Positions 12,563 to 24,067 of a stretch of 64,000 nt of DNA are shown here, one piece after another. Positions within the stretch are counted from its first letter, which is position 1; the number at the start of each line of letters is the position of its first letter. The DNA is from Monomorium pharaonis (taxonomy: Eukaryota > Arthropoda > Insecta > Hymenoptera > Formicidae), in contig NC_050469.1 of NCBI RefSeq assembly GCF_013373865.1, forward strand, positions 28,773,046 through 28,837,045, in the 5' to 3' direction. The translations under genes were made by a program, and so were the position numbers. The notes under the pieces are model-generated. The model was not told the origin of the DNA. It did not search any database and saw only the letters and a list, made by a program, of their open reading frames with translations.

Positions 12563-12595
12563 CCCCTCCGCCTCCCTGCGACGTGAATTTCGTCG
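12471..12595 (+). other. candidate noncoding (5' UTR type) exon
   Basis: The acceptor TTTCGTTCCTCCCTGGCAG ends at 12470 and the donor GTCG|GTAAGC begins at 12596. The 125-nt interval contains a (TC)n tract (12531-12561), which suits a UTR better than coding. One frame is open through it, but as a Ser-Leu run over the repeat. Confidence 0.2.
12531..12561. repeat. (TC)n microsatellite
   Basis: TC units grading into a C-rich tract. It generates Ser-Leu and Arg-Glu frames on the two strands. Confidence 0.9.
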
Positions 12596-14209
12596 GTAAG
12601 CAGAACGTAGACAAAACTACTTAAGTACAATACGAAGGAGGAAAGAAGAGAAAGAGGGGAGAGATTCGACGGAGATTCGAGTGCGAGGAAAGTGGCCAAA
12701 TCCAGTTTCGCGTCTGCACTACGAATTCCCTGTCGGAGGCGCCTCTAAGTAGTCGTAGCTCATTTCATGCGGGGCGGTAATGGGTTTTCGACTTCTCCGC
12801 ACGTGAATGCTAAAAACGTCTCTCGCCGCGCGCTACACCCATTTACGTTTGACGATGAAACTTGTTACGATCGTTTCGCCGCAGTGGAAGCCAGACGACG
12901 TTTTATCGGTATCGTATATTCGATTAAAAAACAAAGAGCGACCCTAAAATCGTTATAAAATATATCCTTTCTCTAAAGAGAAAAATCTTTGGCGCTTTCC
13001 TCTATCTGGCGATTATTGAATATAACAGTAATTTTAAAAAGTTAATTGCAACTCTTGAAGTGTCAATTATACAAAATTATGTATCTCGAGATGTTGACAC
13101 GTCCAAAACATGATGTCGCTTAAGAATGTATAATGCAAAAGTGTCCCCGATACCGTTATAAATTATAATTGTTTTCCACTCGTATACATTAGGCATACAT
13201 TATGATAATTAATCGCGGAAATGTGTGCTATGGATTATATTGGGCTTCATAAAAATTTACTTACAAACGGTCATTGATTCTTAACGAGGTGCTGAAGTAT
13301 GTCGGCTCGAGACGCCGAGGTAATGACATCTTTCCGCAAGGCGCGTGTGTACATGACATGACGACGCGGATATTTAAATACCGACTATAAACTGGTCGGT
13401 CAACCGTGGCCACTTTAATACCGCGCGCTAGCACGACAAATATTAACAGCGCATATTACGAAAGACTCGTAAAACAAAACGCGCGTACATGTATACGTGT
13501 CCCGAACTTCGACCGGTTGGACTGGCTCTAAAGAGTCGTCAGGAGAAATGCTATTTGCATAAAAATGCCACGTGTTTCTATCCGCGAGGAAACGAATGTA
13601 TTATTAAAGTATAATACGTGTAGAGGTCTGCACGGAGCAGTCTCGGCCAGTACGTTGATAGAGATTAGAGAGTTGAAAATCCTAATATGTTGCCAATTTT
13701 CGAGTTATAAGTAATACAGTTGATTATTGATATCGCATAAAGTTCGTGTAATAAATTCAAGCTTTTATAACCGCATTTATATGCTTATCGATCTCTATCA
13801 TCTGTTTAATATCTGTAATTTTCACAGATAATATTAACTTCGATTGCTCAACTGATTTTATAAATACTCATTGTCGTGCTTGTTTTAAATACGTCAACTT
13901 ACCAATAAATAGATGGATACGCTATGAAAGATTAAAAAAATAAAATTAATGATACAAAATTAACAAAAACTAAAATAAAATTATCACGTTATAAAAATAA
14001 ATACAATTCATAATCAGCAATGCAAATTTATATACGACTTTAAAAGTTACTATAATCTTTTCTAGCATATCCATTTTTAGAAAATACATCTATGATATTC
14101 ATTCATATTATTCTTATGGTAACCCGTATACATTTATGTACATCTTTTGTATATCTCATGAAATTTTCATAAACCCACTACAGGTTGAAATAAAGTATTT
14201 GTCACTCAC
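12596..14209. other. noncoding
   Basis: CpG-rich to about 12960, then AT-rich. The only notable signal is a 19-nt minus-strand segment at 13903-13921 flanked by a T-rich acceptor (AATCTTTCATAG) and a GTAAGT donor. Confidence 0.4.
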
Positions 14210-14252
14210 CAATACGATGTGCAACAGCGGAGTTGATGCGAACTGCGTTGGT
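14210..14252 (-). other. candidate 43-nt cassette exon
   Basis: On the minus strand the acceptor ATATTTTTATATGTTACAG is followed by 43 bases and then the donor ATTG|GTGAGTGA. Both signals are near consensus. All three frames are open, so coding phase cannot be chosen; one reads PTQFASTPLLHIVL. Its length is not a multiple of three, so inclusion would shift any frame. The intron just upstream on this strand carries three TGCATG hexamers in a tandem repeat (14311-14525). Confidence 0.25.
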
Positions 14253-14310
14253 CTGTAACATATAAAAATATTCAAATAAATACAATGGCTAAAATAATTA
14301 GTACAAAAAA

Positions 14311-14525
14311 TAATTGTGCATGCATAAAATGATTATGAATGACAGTAATTGTGCATGCATAAATTGCTGCATAATTTTTGTAATGATTTATAAAAAATAA
14401 TAGCGCATACATAAAATGATTACAAATGATTCATAATAATAATTGCGCATGCATAAATTGCTGCATGATTTTTGCAATAATTTATAAAAATAATTGTGCA
14501 TCCATAAAAGAATTATAAATGACAT
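14311..14525. repeat. AT-rich tandem repeat, about 90-bp period, 2.5 copies
   Basis: Two alternating subunits, both starting TAAT(T/A)G.GCAT, begin at 14311, 14346, 14397, 14436 and 14491. Palindromic TGCATGCA occurs at 14317-14324 and 14352-14359, and a one-base variant sits near 14447. The unit ends in ATTTATAAAAA. Confidence 0.75.
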
Positions 14526-16368
14526 ATTTTACAAATAACAATAAATAAACGATAGTTTAGACTTGCTCAGACGTTGCCCAATGCCTAGCTCTTAGGTCTC
14601 CTCCTCCTTCCAGATTCTTCGACTGCATTCGCGCAACACAAAAACGCAATTTATAATTACGAAGTACGCATGTGTACTCGAATAATCAAAATACGATAAT
14701 CGCAACGGCACTTTGCACGGCACTCCCAACGTTAATCATACACGACGCGCGCTTTATTGCGTTGCAAACCCAAAGAAGAACAAAAAGTACGTGAGCAGCT
14801 ACGATCCTTTCAACACGCGCGAAATATAATACTCGTTACACACGCAATACACATACATCTTTCGATACATTTATTACTAGTGATTGGTCGCTGTAGCTAA
14901 TAGCTCTCCCTCGCAGCAGGGAATAATCGCGTTTGGCATTCTCTAGCACTTGTCGCGATTGCGTTTCGAAGGGTAATGCAAAGGAACGGCTCGTATCGCT
15001 GCTTGTGTTCTACTCGAGCCTCATCACGCGAATGATAACAGAATAATTGTGTTTGCATAGCACACCATAAATCGCAAAAAAGTGAATGTCGAGCTACGTG
15101 TCTGCAAAATGTTGCAATTATAAAACGCGTTATAAAATATTAATATAATATCGAATATTCTGTTCTATATTTTTCTAAACGCATTTTTAATTAAATTATC
15201 GATATATCACGGCTTCTCTCTCATTTAAACCAATTGATCCGGCGATCAATCAATTCGTATCTTACTCCGCACATATAAAGATCAACAAATTACGTTTGAT
15301 TTCATGTGTGGCACGACAGATATAATACATTCGACTTTCAGATATCAAGAAAATAACTAGCTTCAGCAAACGTCATAAAATAATTATTCCTTATCGATTT
15401 AAACTTCAATTCTTTTAATCAAATTAATTGCACGAGATAGGTGTTGCAATAACTAGTCGCGTCAGTGTACGTAATCGGGAATTAATCAAATTGCGAATCA
15501 AAAATCAATATATTGAGAATCACTAAATTTGTAGGAAGTAATCGCGTTCTCTCCTAATATTCGCTGCGACGTTTCGCAGAATAACAACGCGATAATTCAC
15601 GGAGCACTTCGCGCCCGCCGCCACCTTGCTCCTCAATCATCACCGTGCGAATGAGACATGTGTGTGCGTGCGTTATTAAAACAAACGTCAAGGTCTCTCG
15701 TGCCAACCGACCTGTATCCTAAATATTTTGAATTCTAATCTCTAACAATGAGCTAAATAAAATTAAAATATCCTAAAGCCGTGTAGAAGATTCTCTGCTT
15801 ATGTTAGCATTATTCTATTTTTATACGCATGCATTGCGCAAATCGAGTATGCAAACGAACACCGAAGAAGGCCAGACTGAATGAATAATTTCCCCTTCTT
15901 TTTATTCCTCGTCATTTCTTCGCCAACTCGTGGTTGAAATGCAATCGCGATACACGCTAATGTCCGACTCGATCGATAAAAGTTATTATACGATCGTTCA
16001 ACTGTCACAACAGATTGCTGATAGAATTCTGTCGACATCAGAAATGTTACTGGCCTATTTCCCCGCGACCCAGAACATTTAAGAAAAGATGTCAGCTGTC
16101 CTATTCACTTGTCAGTTTGATTAGATCGACACAGCTGGTATGGCCAGCTGAATAGCATAATCATATCATTTGTATGAAATCTAAATAATGAAATAAATTT
16201 ATTTCATTAATAATTTTCTTATTCTTTAGATGCTTTAGATTAATATTTGAATAATGTTTCAAAAAGTATTGGTTTAAAAAATATGACTGATGGGTAATTG
16301 ATATTTTATACAATATATAAAAGGTTTAAAAAAAATAATTATATAAAATTTGTTCAAGTTTTTAAAAT

Positions 16369-16394
16369 CTTTACAATATACATATATTGTAAAG
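16369..16394. repeat. perfect AT-rich palindrome (hairpin)
   Basis: CTTTACAATAT pairs with ATATTGTAAAG across a four-base centre. Three further pairs form outside one mismatch. Confidence 0.7.
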
Positions 16395-16502
16395 TTTTAA
16401 TTATCTGTAAAATAATATAAAAATTCATAAAGAGACTGAAAGAATTTTGTTTAAAACAAAATAATTTGATATATATTATTATTAGCAGTCTGTTGTGATA
16501 CG

Positions 16503-16525
16503 ACACACACACACACACACACACA
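16503..16525. repeat. (CA)n microsatellite
   Basis: About eleven CA units. Confidence 0.95.
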
Positions 16526-16626
16526 AAATCGTTATTCATTTATATACATACTTATGTACGTTATGTCAAAATATCAGAAAAATCCGATAAGTAAATGAAA
16601 AAGTTCTGTAACACAAAAAGACTTAC

Positions 16627-16695
16627 TCCGGTGAATTTGATGGTTTATTGAAATCCTTTACATAGGAAAATATATTCTTTCTCTACCGATTTGCT
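16627..16695 (-). other. candidate 69-nt exon, probably untranslated
   Basis: On the minus strand a strong acceptor (GCATTCTCTTTTGTCAG) precedes 69 bases that end at CCGGA|GTAAGTC. Every frame contains a stop near its middle, so as a whole it cannot be internal coding sequence; a 5' UTR exon is the natural reading. Two frames reopen after their stops and could continue into 14210-14252, giving FNKPSNSPEPTQFAST in one of them. Confidence 0.2.
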
Positions 16696-17309
16696 CTGAC
16701 AAAAGAGAATGCGCATACCATCGGCTGTTCATACCGAAGAAAAGTTCAAAACTTTACTGCCGCGCATGCCACTGAAATATCGATATTTCACTCCTGAATG
16801 TAAAGATATAAAATCTGTATGTAAAAAGATACTATCTTATGTATGAGCAACGATATCGAATAAGATTTTGTAAATGAACCTAACTATGGACATTTCGCAA
16901 AGAATGATTTGCAACATTTGTATCCTTTAAGAAATAAATAAAAGCTGTCGTCTAAATCATATCGAGCTGTAATTTCAAATTATTAGATATTCCGTGTGGG
17001 TTCATATCGCTCTTCTCAGGAGAATGTAAATTTATGTAAATGTAAGCATCCCGTACACAATTATATCTACCAAAAGGCAAACTATTAAAAGAGAAATTTC
17101 CGTGAAAAATCCCCTACCACACCAGAAGTTTATTAGACGCAGGTGCAAGGATTTCATTAGCAACTTCGCGAGGAACGGAAAGACGGCGAGAATGAAGGAG
17201 GAAAGGTCGAGTGGTTTGTTGGCTTCGACAGTTAATCCGGCGCCTAATATCCAGAGGGAAACTCGGACGGCGTAATTCCACCCCCTCCTCCCCTTTTGGT
17301 GGCTGGCAG

Positions 17310-17642
17310 CAGGCGGAAACCGTCCTTTCAATCTCCCTCGATCGGATATATCGTGAGCGGAGGAAAAAAGGAAGGTTAATTGGTCCGGCATTGACGGACG
17401 TATCGGACGTAATCCAGACGGACCCGTCTACTCCACGACGTCGCGCGAAGAACGTCACGGGCGGTGATTGCTCGGGCAATACATGTCTATTTCATGTGCC
17501 ATGTCGGTATAAAGCAAAGCTCGCCACGCAGCCACGACACGTAGTATTTTTATTGGCGACGAACGGGATCGATATGCTCGGTCATCATATCGCGTTCCCT
17601 ATTACCGTTTCCATAACCGGGCACGAATGTAATGGCAAATAA
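17310..17642 (+). CDS. candidate terminal coding exon with nearby AATAAA
   Basis: An acceptor within a C/T-rich tract (CCCCTTTTGGTGGCTGGCAG, ending 17309) opens a 110-codon frame to TAA at 17640-17642. AATAAA follows at 17698, 56 bases on. The peptide begins QAETVLSISLDRIYRERRKK, carries several Cys in the middle and ends in a mildly hydrophobic stretch. It resembles no family I know. The same frame is open upstream of the acceptor, so the acceptor is supportive but not required. The opposite strand also has open frames here. Confidence 0.26.
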   Translation, partial: QAETVLSISLDRIYRERRKKGRLIGPALTDVSDVIQTDPSTPRRRAKNVTGGDCSGNTCLFHVPCRYKAKLATQPRHVVFLLATNGIDMLGHHIAFPITVSITGHECNGK

Positions 17643-17697
17643 TTAACTTACGAGCATGCGACGTGCGCTTAAACCGCACTCGTATTGCAAAGGTATA

Positions 17698-17703
17698 AAT
17701 AAA
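17698..17703 (+). terminator. polyadenylation signal AATAAA
   Basis: Exact hexamer 56 bases after the stop of 17310-17642. AATAAA is common by chance in AT-rich DNA. Confidence 0.25.
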
Positions 17704-19635
17704 TTCAGATTTCCATCGTCACGCACGAGTCCCGCACCGTCACGTTTCACGACGTTAAAAATGAGCAAGAAGTACACAGATCAGGGAGACAACATTCGTC
17801 GACCATATGTTCGCCACGTTACCGAATAGGAGAATACACACGCCCCCTCCCCCTCGGCGAGAATTGCACGAAATTGTCAATGTTCCCGGACTCGTTTTCC
17901 CACGCGTGCAGGTCGCATCGCGGAGGACAAGTTTACACCGCGCGCCGGACCTTTGACCGCGAAGAACAATAAAACCTGTGCGTATCGTTATTATTCCCTT
18001 ATTTTATTCGGAGTGCGGCCATTCACCGTGCGGCACGTCGCGCAATTTATACGTAAAACCCGAGGCAGCCGGTCGCCTAACGCGACAAAAATCTCCCGTG
18101 ATCGCCGTCAGAAGGATAAGTAACGGAAAAATAAATATTCCGAGAGTACGGGGGGGAGGGAGAGAAGGGGGAATCGAAAAATCCCAGCTCAGAGAGATAT
18201 TCACGAGCGACGGAGAGGATCGATTGCGAAATGGATCAGCGCGTCATATACACGTTATTTATTATTATTGTTATTAACCTCCGATCTCTCGCCTCGATTT
18301 CGTGTGCCCGAAAAAGAGAATCGCCCCGCCGCGATGTAATTCACGTGTCGACCGCGTCCCGTACGAAATGCGAAGGAAACATTTTTCGCGACGGAGGATC
18401 GCCGATGAGAAAACACGGACTTCACTCGCAGCTGCGTCCCCGCGGCAATAAAACCCCGCGTCGCTTTATAACGGCCAAATCGAGCAATTACGTTTCTCCG
18501 GCCGTGATTGCTCGCCGGCCCGAATATCCCGTGTGCTCGCGCCTCGAGAAATAAAGTGACTCGCTCGCTGACTTTTTTCTTCTTCTTCAACTCACGGCAC
18601 GTGTCCTTGGCCCTACCTTCTCGCTCCGTGTCGTGTCGCCGAAACAAGTTTACGAGATCTCTTCGGGACAGCGCGGGCTTCTCTCGTTGCCATGAGAGAT
18701 AGGATCGCGATCCCTTAATCGACCGCTCGCGATAAGTCTCGTGAGAGCCGCGCTGTCGGCAACCTGTTTATTCTAATTAGCGGATGTAAGATTTAAAAAA
18801 AAAAAGATCGAAAAGCGGAAAAAAACGCACGGTTCGCTCACCGATTCGCAGGATATCCCGTAGAAGGATAACAACTTCCTTCCAGACTTTTCAAATTATT
18901 CGATCCATATCGCGCCGATACGTTAAGGAGCTTTCAGTCCCGGACAATTATTCGGACAGACATTCCATTCGTTCAATCGACGACTTACATAAAAAGCAAG
19001 AGAGAATCGTTTACCTCACGCACACCTTTTCGTTCCTTACGTCGTAACAGATATTTGGTACAGCGCACCAACGGATCGAGAGCCTTGAAATACGTAAATG
19101 ATCAACGAGCTGTATACCGACGCGCCATTAACGTGTCATAAAGGGGCATTAGCGTTAGCTGGTTAATTAATGCGATGCTTATTAGCGTCCCTGTTACGCC
19201 CGATAATCGCGAAAGCCAATCGTGTCGTCGTCGTCGTGGTGCCGAACCGGTAGCTTCTTCGAGCGTTTCGCGCTCGCGACGGACACCATCCCTTTGCGGC
19301 GCCGCTGCTTTCGCAATTATACGCGCGCGCACGTTCGCAACAGTCGTGACTCTCGTTTGCATGAGTAATTATTAACGTCCCGAGGGACAAAAGGCGATTT
19401 TCTCTCTCTCCTGCGCTGCGACGAGCCGACACACCGGAGGAGATTCTCGAGGAGCGCTCGTTCGCCGCGCGATTTATGGTGACTAGACGCGCTCGTGCGC
19501 CGTGTCTATCGAGAATGAAAAGAGTTATCCGGACAATGAGGGACCTCTCACGGGCTGTTCAGCTGCGCGCTGTTAGCCCAGGGTAAATAGGAATCGGTGG
19601 AAAACTGAATAGACTCGATAAAACCGCGTACTTAC
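17704..19635. other. CpG-rich noncoding block
   Basis: Many overlapping short Arg-rich frames on both strands, as expected in CpG-rich DNA. A minus-strand donor ATCG|GTGAGC near 18837 has no convincing acceptor. No gene is supported. Confidence 0.4.
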
Positions 19636-19758
19636 CTGCATCGCACGTGCGCACTCGAGAGCTTCGCGTTTAATCGTGAAAGTGCGAACTTTTTGATGCC
19701 GCCGAACGATTGATGAAATATAATGTGAATCGAGTATTAAGTAAAATCCATCCAACAC
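19636..19758 (-). CDS. candidate exon ending at a perfect CAG|GTAAGT donor
   Basis: The minus strand reads ATGCAG|GTAAGTACG (donor from 19635). The frame upstream is open for about 40 codons and passes through a basic stretch (RRHQKVRTFTIKREALE). The ATG two codons before the donor could be the initiator of a first exon. No good acceptor is visible within 150 bases upstream, which also favours a first exon. Confidence 0.22.
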
Positions 19759-20550
19759 GCTATTTTCAAATTTCTATTAATGTTAAATGTGTATGCCGAT
19801 TTAAGAAAGAAATTCGAAGAATGTTTCACTGCACAAATGTACGATATAACAAAGATAAAAGATTTTTAACGAAACAATTTGAAATGGGAGCCTTTAGATA
19901 GATTGTATTGCATTAAATAATATATAATTTACCTCTAATTTAAAAAATAATCAACTGCAGATGGTATAATAAAGCCGGTTGCATAATGAAAGTAATTGCT
20001 TTAATGACGTAATTATTTTAATTCATCGCGCTAATTGCAGGAAAAGATCACGTTGCGCCGGCACGACATGAAATTAATCATATCTTACTTTTATTTCACA
20101 ATTAATGATATTTGCGGTATCGTTTAGTTTATCTCAATGAACTCGCGCACAAATCGACAGCAAGGTGGTCCGCCGGCATCGATAGGTTGCACCAGCCGGT
20201 AGAATTTATTTTCAGGTTCATTTATGTATATACGCGGATTTATTCGATACCGGGCGACTCGGCGAACGACACGCATCGGACGAACAGAAATCTATTAAAA
20301 CCTGAATGTTCACAATTCTCCCGTGAGTCAGTACACCGGCGGGGGATTTTCGAGTGGGCGGCGAGCGAGTTAGCCTGGTATCGCGCGATTTGTTCAACGA
20401 TATTAATGACGCGTGTCCATTTCGTACGCCGGATATTTTCACGGGATTGTTATGTAAAGCACATTACTTGTCGATATTTAGCGTATTTATAGCCTTGCAT
20501 ACTGCAGTCCCCAATTTGAAGCATTGGAACCAGTGCTAATTAAAATATTG
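19759..20550. other. noncoding
   Basis: AT-rich, with a 126-codon plus-strand frame (20112-20492) that lacks a Met start and splice support. Confidence 0.4.

Positions 20551-20602
<52 letters not shown>
20551..20602. repeat. (TC)n microsatellite, 52 bp
   Basis: Nearly pure TC with one interruption near 20558. Confidence 0.95.
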
Positions 20603-20603
<1 letters not shown>

Positions 20604-21192
20604 AAATTTGTTTGCGCATATTAATAAGCAAAATGTGATATAACAACAGATCACGCGCAATTTATATAATATCGGAATGACATTAAAGATTAAATGCTGA
20701 ATCACTAAATCTATGTTTTAAGCTATTGTTAGGCGTTAGAAACTTAGGCGTAGTAAACTACACGAACGCGAGGTACGCAAATTTTTGCGTAACCTTCAGA
20801 GTGTGAACGAACAATGGACGCGCAACCATACAGGTTAGCAAACTGTGTATACTCTGAGCAAATAGAAACCCATCGTTCGCCATTCCGTTACGTCGCTTTG
20901 AAAGGAATTGTAAAACAGCGATCGTGTGATTCTCCTAAATAAAACAACGCCGCGTAAGATTCACATAAAATATCATTCTTTGCGAGAATTCAAACTGTCA
21001 AGACTCTCCTTTAATTTATTCTTAAAATGTTTGGTTTTTAAAATGCAATGTACAACGATAAAAGAAACAACGTACTAATTTACATGACGAAGGATTAATC
21101 GACCGAATGTTTCGCCGGCAATTAAATGTAAAAAAAGGAAAATAATTTCGTCGACAGGCCGACGTTATTCTCGATTCTCCCGTCCGTCGTGC
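20603..21192. other. AT-rich noncoding
   Basis: No supported feature. Confidence 0.45.
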
Positions 21193-21555
21193 GTGTTCAC
21201 ACGATGCGCCGAAGAATTTCGTGCTGCCGTTGCCCGAGCGTCATCGGTTAGTGGGAAGCTGCCTCGTAATAACCCGGCGGAGAACCGGTACCACGGACGA
21301 TCCTGGTGGTCTCTGGGAGAGGAGTCGGCGCACGTCTCGGGAATATTAGAAGCAGGAAGAATACGAAGTGTTTCGCTGATTACTCGCGCGGCATCGACGA
21401 CGCAACATTGGCGCGGCGCGCCTCAAACACGATCGTACCGCCAAAGTGACTTGAATCTCAAGGGCGATTTGCCTATCTATCTGGACCGAGGCTGCGTGTT
21501 ACATGGCGACCAAGTCGATTTAATCAACTGTGTACATGGGATTTTTAATTCTTAA
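21193..21555 (+). CDS. unrecognised 120-codon open frame
   Basis: The frame is open from well before 21193 to TAA at 21555 and has balanced composition (for example SLGEESAHVSGILEAGRIRS, LKGDLPIYLDRG). There is no ATG at the start. A modest acceptor (TTTCGTCGACAG, near 21157) could open it as a terminal exon. No AATAAA follows. Not recognised. Confidence 0.18.
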   Translation: MFTRCAEEFRAAVARASSVSGKLPRNNPAENRYHGRSWWSLGEESAHVSGILEAGRIRSVSLITRAASTTQHWRGAPQTRSYRQSDLNLKGDLPIYLDRGCVLHGDQVDLINCVHGIFNS

Positions 21556-22037
21556 TTGCGTGATTCTTCGCGGACGTGTGATCGAAGGACGCTACAATGT
21601 ATACTATACTTCCTTGTCCCTACAGAGAGAGAGATGAGAGATTTTGTTACAGCAAAGTGATAGATATTCTGAATTCTCACTGATTAAAATCTCATTTCTC
21701 ATTTTCAATCGCATCAATTTTACAGAAAATTATATATGACAAGTATTTTAATCAGTTATATCTGATTGTCCCTGGCGAGACGATTGAACATGGCGTATTC
21801 ATCAAAGAACAAAATTATCCGATAAATTATTATCGCTATAATAGATATCAGACACTCGTGTTTAGTCTATAACGTGTAACTATTACATATAATAGCTTTA
21901 CCACTGTGCAACCACTGCGATCGATGGCATTTTATTAGGACTCGATTTATCGGCATGCGGACTCATGGTGCGTTTTCGAGTGCCACCGGCTGAGTGCTTT
22001 CGAAAGTGACCACTCTAAATGAGGCTTGTGTTTGCAG
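21556..22037. other. noncoding
   Basis: A minus-strand acceptor built on a GA/TC tract at 21626 opens only about 24 codons. Otherwise featureless. Confidence 0.4.
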
Positions 22038-22172
22038 TCGGCTTCAACCAAACTTGGTCCATATGTAAATGATAGAATAGAAAATCGAGTGGCCGGTTCT
22101 TCGATTCCCATTAATCTGGCGTTTTATCATAGCCAGACATTCTTCACTCTACGTCAATCATCGAATTCAACG
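22038..22172 (+). CDS. candidate internal coding exon, 135 nt, phase 0-0
   Basis: The acceptor GGCTTGTGTTTGCAG ends at 22037 and the donor AACG|GTAAAT starts at 22173. Only one frame is open across the 45 codons; the other two stop within 40 bases. An in-frame TGA lies 15 bases before the acceptor, so the open part starts close to the splice site. The peptide includes SASTKLGPYVNDRIENRVAG and FYHSQTFFTLRQSSNST. Not recognised. The moderate GC content makes a chance frame less likely than in the CpG-rich blocks. Confidence 0.3.
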
Positions 22173-23978
22173 GTAAATATTCAGCCGGGGTGTGATAATC
22201 GTCATAAAAATAAATGTGTTATAATAATTATTTTACACCTTCGAATTTTAGATTGATTTTATGTATAGACGTTACAAGCTTAACCAAAATCAATTCTGCT
22301 TTTTTTTTTCACGACAAGTCATAAATGACAAGTATTGTCAAACAAAAGAATGTTATTTTTCAAAGATGCACATGTGATGTTGTACGTTACCCTACATTAC
22401 TTCGAATAAATCTCGCTGCAGCCTTTTACGCTGACAAATCAATCGATCTTCGTCCGCGAAATTCGACACCGCGACGTCATTCGTCAAACGAGCCCAACGC
22501 TAAGTGCAATTTAAAATCCGAGCGCGCGCTTTAAAAAAAAACACACAAAAACGAACGAGGAAAAGGAAAAGCGCAGAAAAGTAAATCAGGCTCGCATCGC
22601 GACGCAGCTGGAACGTTGGTGAAAAAAAAAAAAACAGTCGTGGCTTTAATTTAAGCCAGGTTTACGATCGCTCGGCACGAAGAGTTCCGCGGGACGCGCG
22701 CGGGGCACGTCGACGCCGCGTCGCGTCGGCGCGCACGAGCGGAAATGAGCTTTTTATTCCACACGGTAGGTCCGCACGTCCTCTCCTCCTTGTGGTCCAC
22801 CTTTGTGAGCGCGGCACGGCGCGGTAATTTTGCACGAGGCATTAAGCGCGAATTTTTCAATATTGTTTTTGCCCGGTCGCCCAGTCGACCGGCCAATTCG
22901 CTCGGCATCGTTATTACGATGGCGCGCGTTACCTCGTATACCGCGCATTTGCGTTTCGTTTCATTGTTCAACCGGACTACCGTTAACCGTCGCCATCACC
23001 GAGACAGCGGGAGGATTTATCTCGCGAAAATACAATAGCGCACGACTCTGCGCGCCGCTACACCGGCCGCGCAGCCTCGCGAATACTTTCCGACGTACGC
23101 GAGCGCGCACTTTTGCCCGCGCCTCGCGCGGGACAATTAATTGAAACGAAAATTTGCTCGCGACGAAAACAATTGATCGGAATTTATCCCCGATAAAATA
23201 TGCATTGCGCTGTATGTATCATGGCTCTATTCGAGCGAGCGTCGAAAACGTTCGAAACACAGCGTTCGAGTGTGTGCTGTGTCGTCATTCTGTTTCTTTA
23301 ATTAAACGCGGATCTATCGGAATGCGTGTATTTGCTTTGGAAGGCCAGATGTTAATCGTAAATCTTATCAATTAAAGACCCCTGGCACACGCTTCGAATA
23401 TACGCTCGTAAATCAAAGGTTATTGGCGCGATTGATAATTAGAAATAATAGTTACGGCAAAGATCTCCGAGGTAAAAGCGTCCGGTTTTACTGGAGGCTC
23501 GTTCGTTTAATAAACACGTATATATCACCGAAGCGCCGATTTATTCAGATCGCGCGCGCGACAACGAACGACGCGGCACATTCCTGTGGATATTGACGCT
23601 GTATAAAAGCAATCGCATCCAGCGCGCCCGGGTATCTCCCGTTCCGTGTCGTAAAAGTACAAACGTGCATTCTGATTCAGCATTATCGGCGACATTATTT
23701 ATAGAGAATCGAATTTTCAACGCTGCGATGTATCCGCGGATCAGCGGCAGCGGGACGGAACGCGATTTCATGTAATATTTCGGTCGCTCGTAAAATCGGA
23801 CACCGCGGAAATCGACGCCGCGGTCAATTTTGAATGCGGAAAATTATATTAACGGCGTACGCACGAATGTCATCCGCGCTACGGAATAAGCAATCGAGCC
23901 CCATGGGATTCCCCACTGTTTCATCATTGGCGCGACGGGTATTTTTACCTACAGGCTTATTAGCGAGCGAAGGCAAGG
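22173..23978. other. noncoding, CpG-rich from about 22420
   Basis: Overlapping Arg-rich frames on both strands with no supporting signals. Confidence 0.4.
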
Positions 23979-23994
23979 GAGAGAGAGAGAGAGA

Positions 23995-24064
<70 letters not shown>
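23979..24064. repeat. (GA)n microsatellite, 86 bp
   Basis: Longest dinucleotide array in the window. A frame running through it reads as an Arg-Glu run and is an artefact. Confidence 0.97.

Positions 24065-24067
<3 letters not shown>

Larger units (their letters stand above)
14526..16626. other. AT-rich noncoding
   Basis: Mostly AT-rich with a slightly richer patch at 14740-15040. Apart from the inverted repeat and (CA)n listed separately, no feature is supported. Confidence 0.45.
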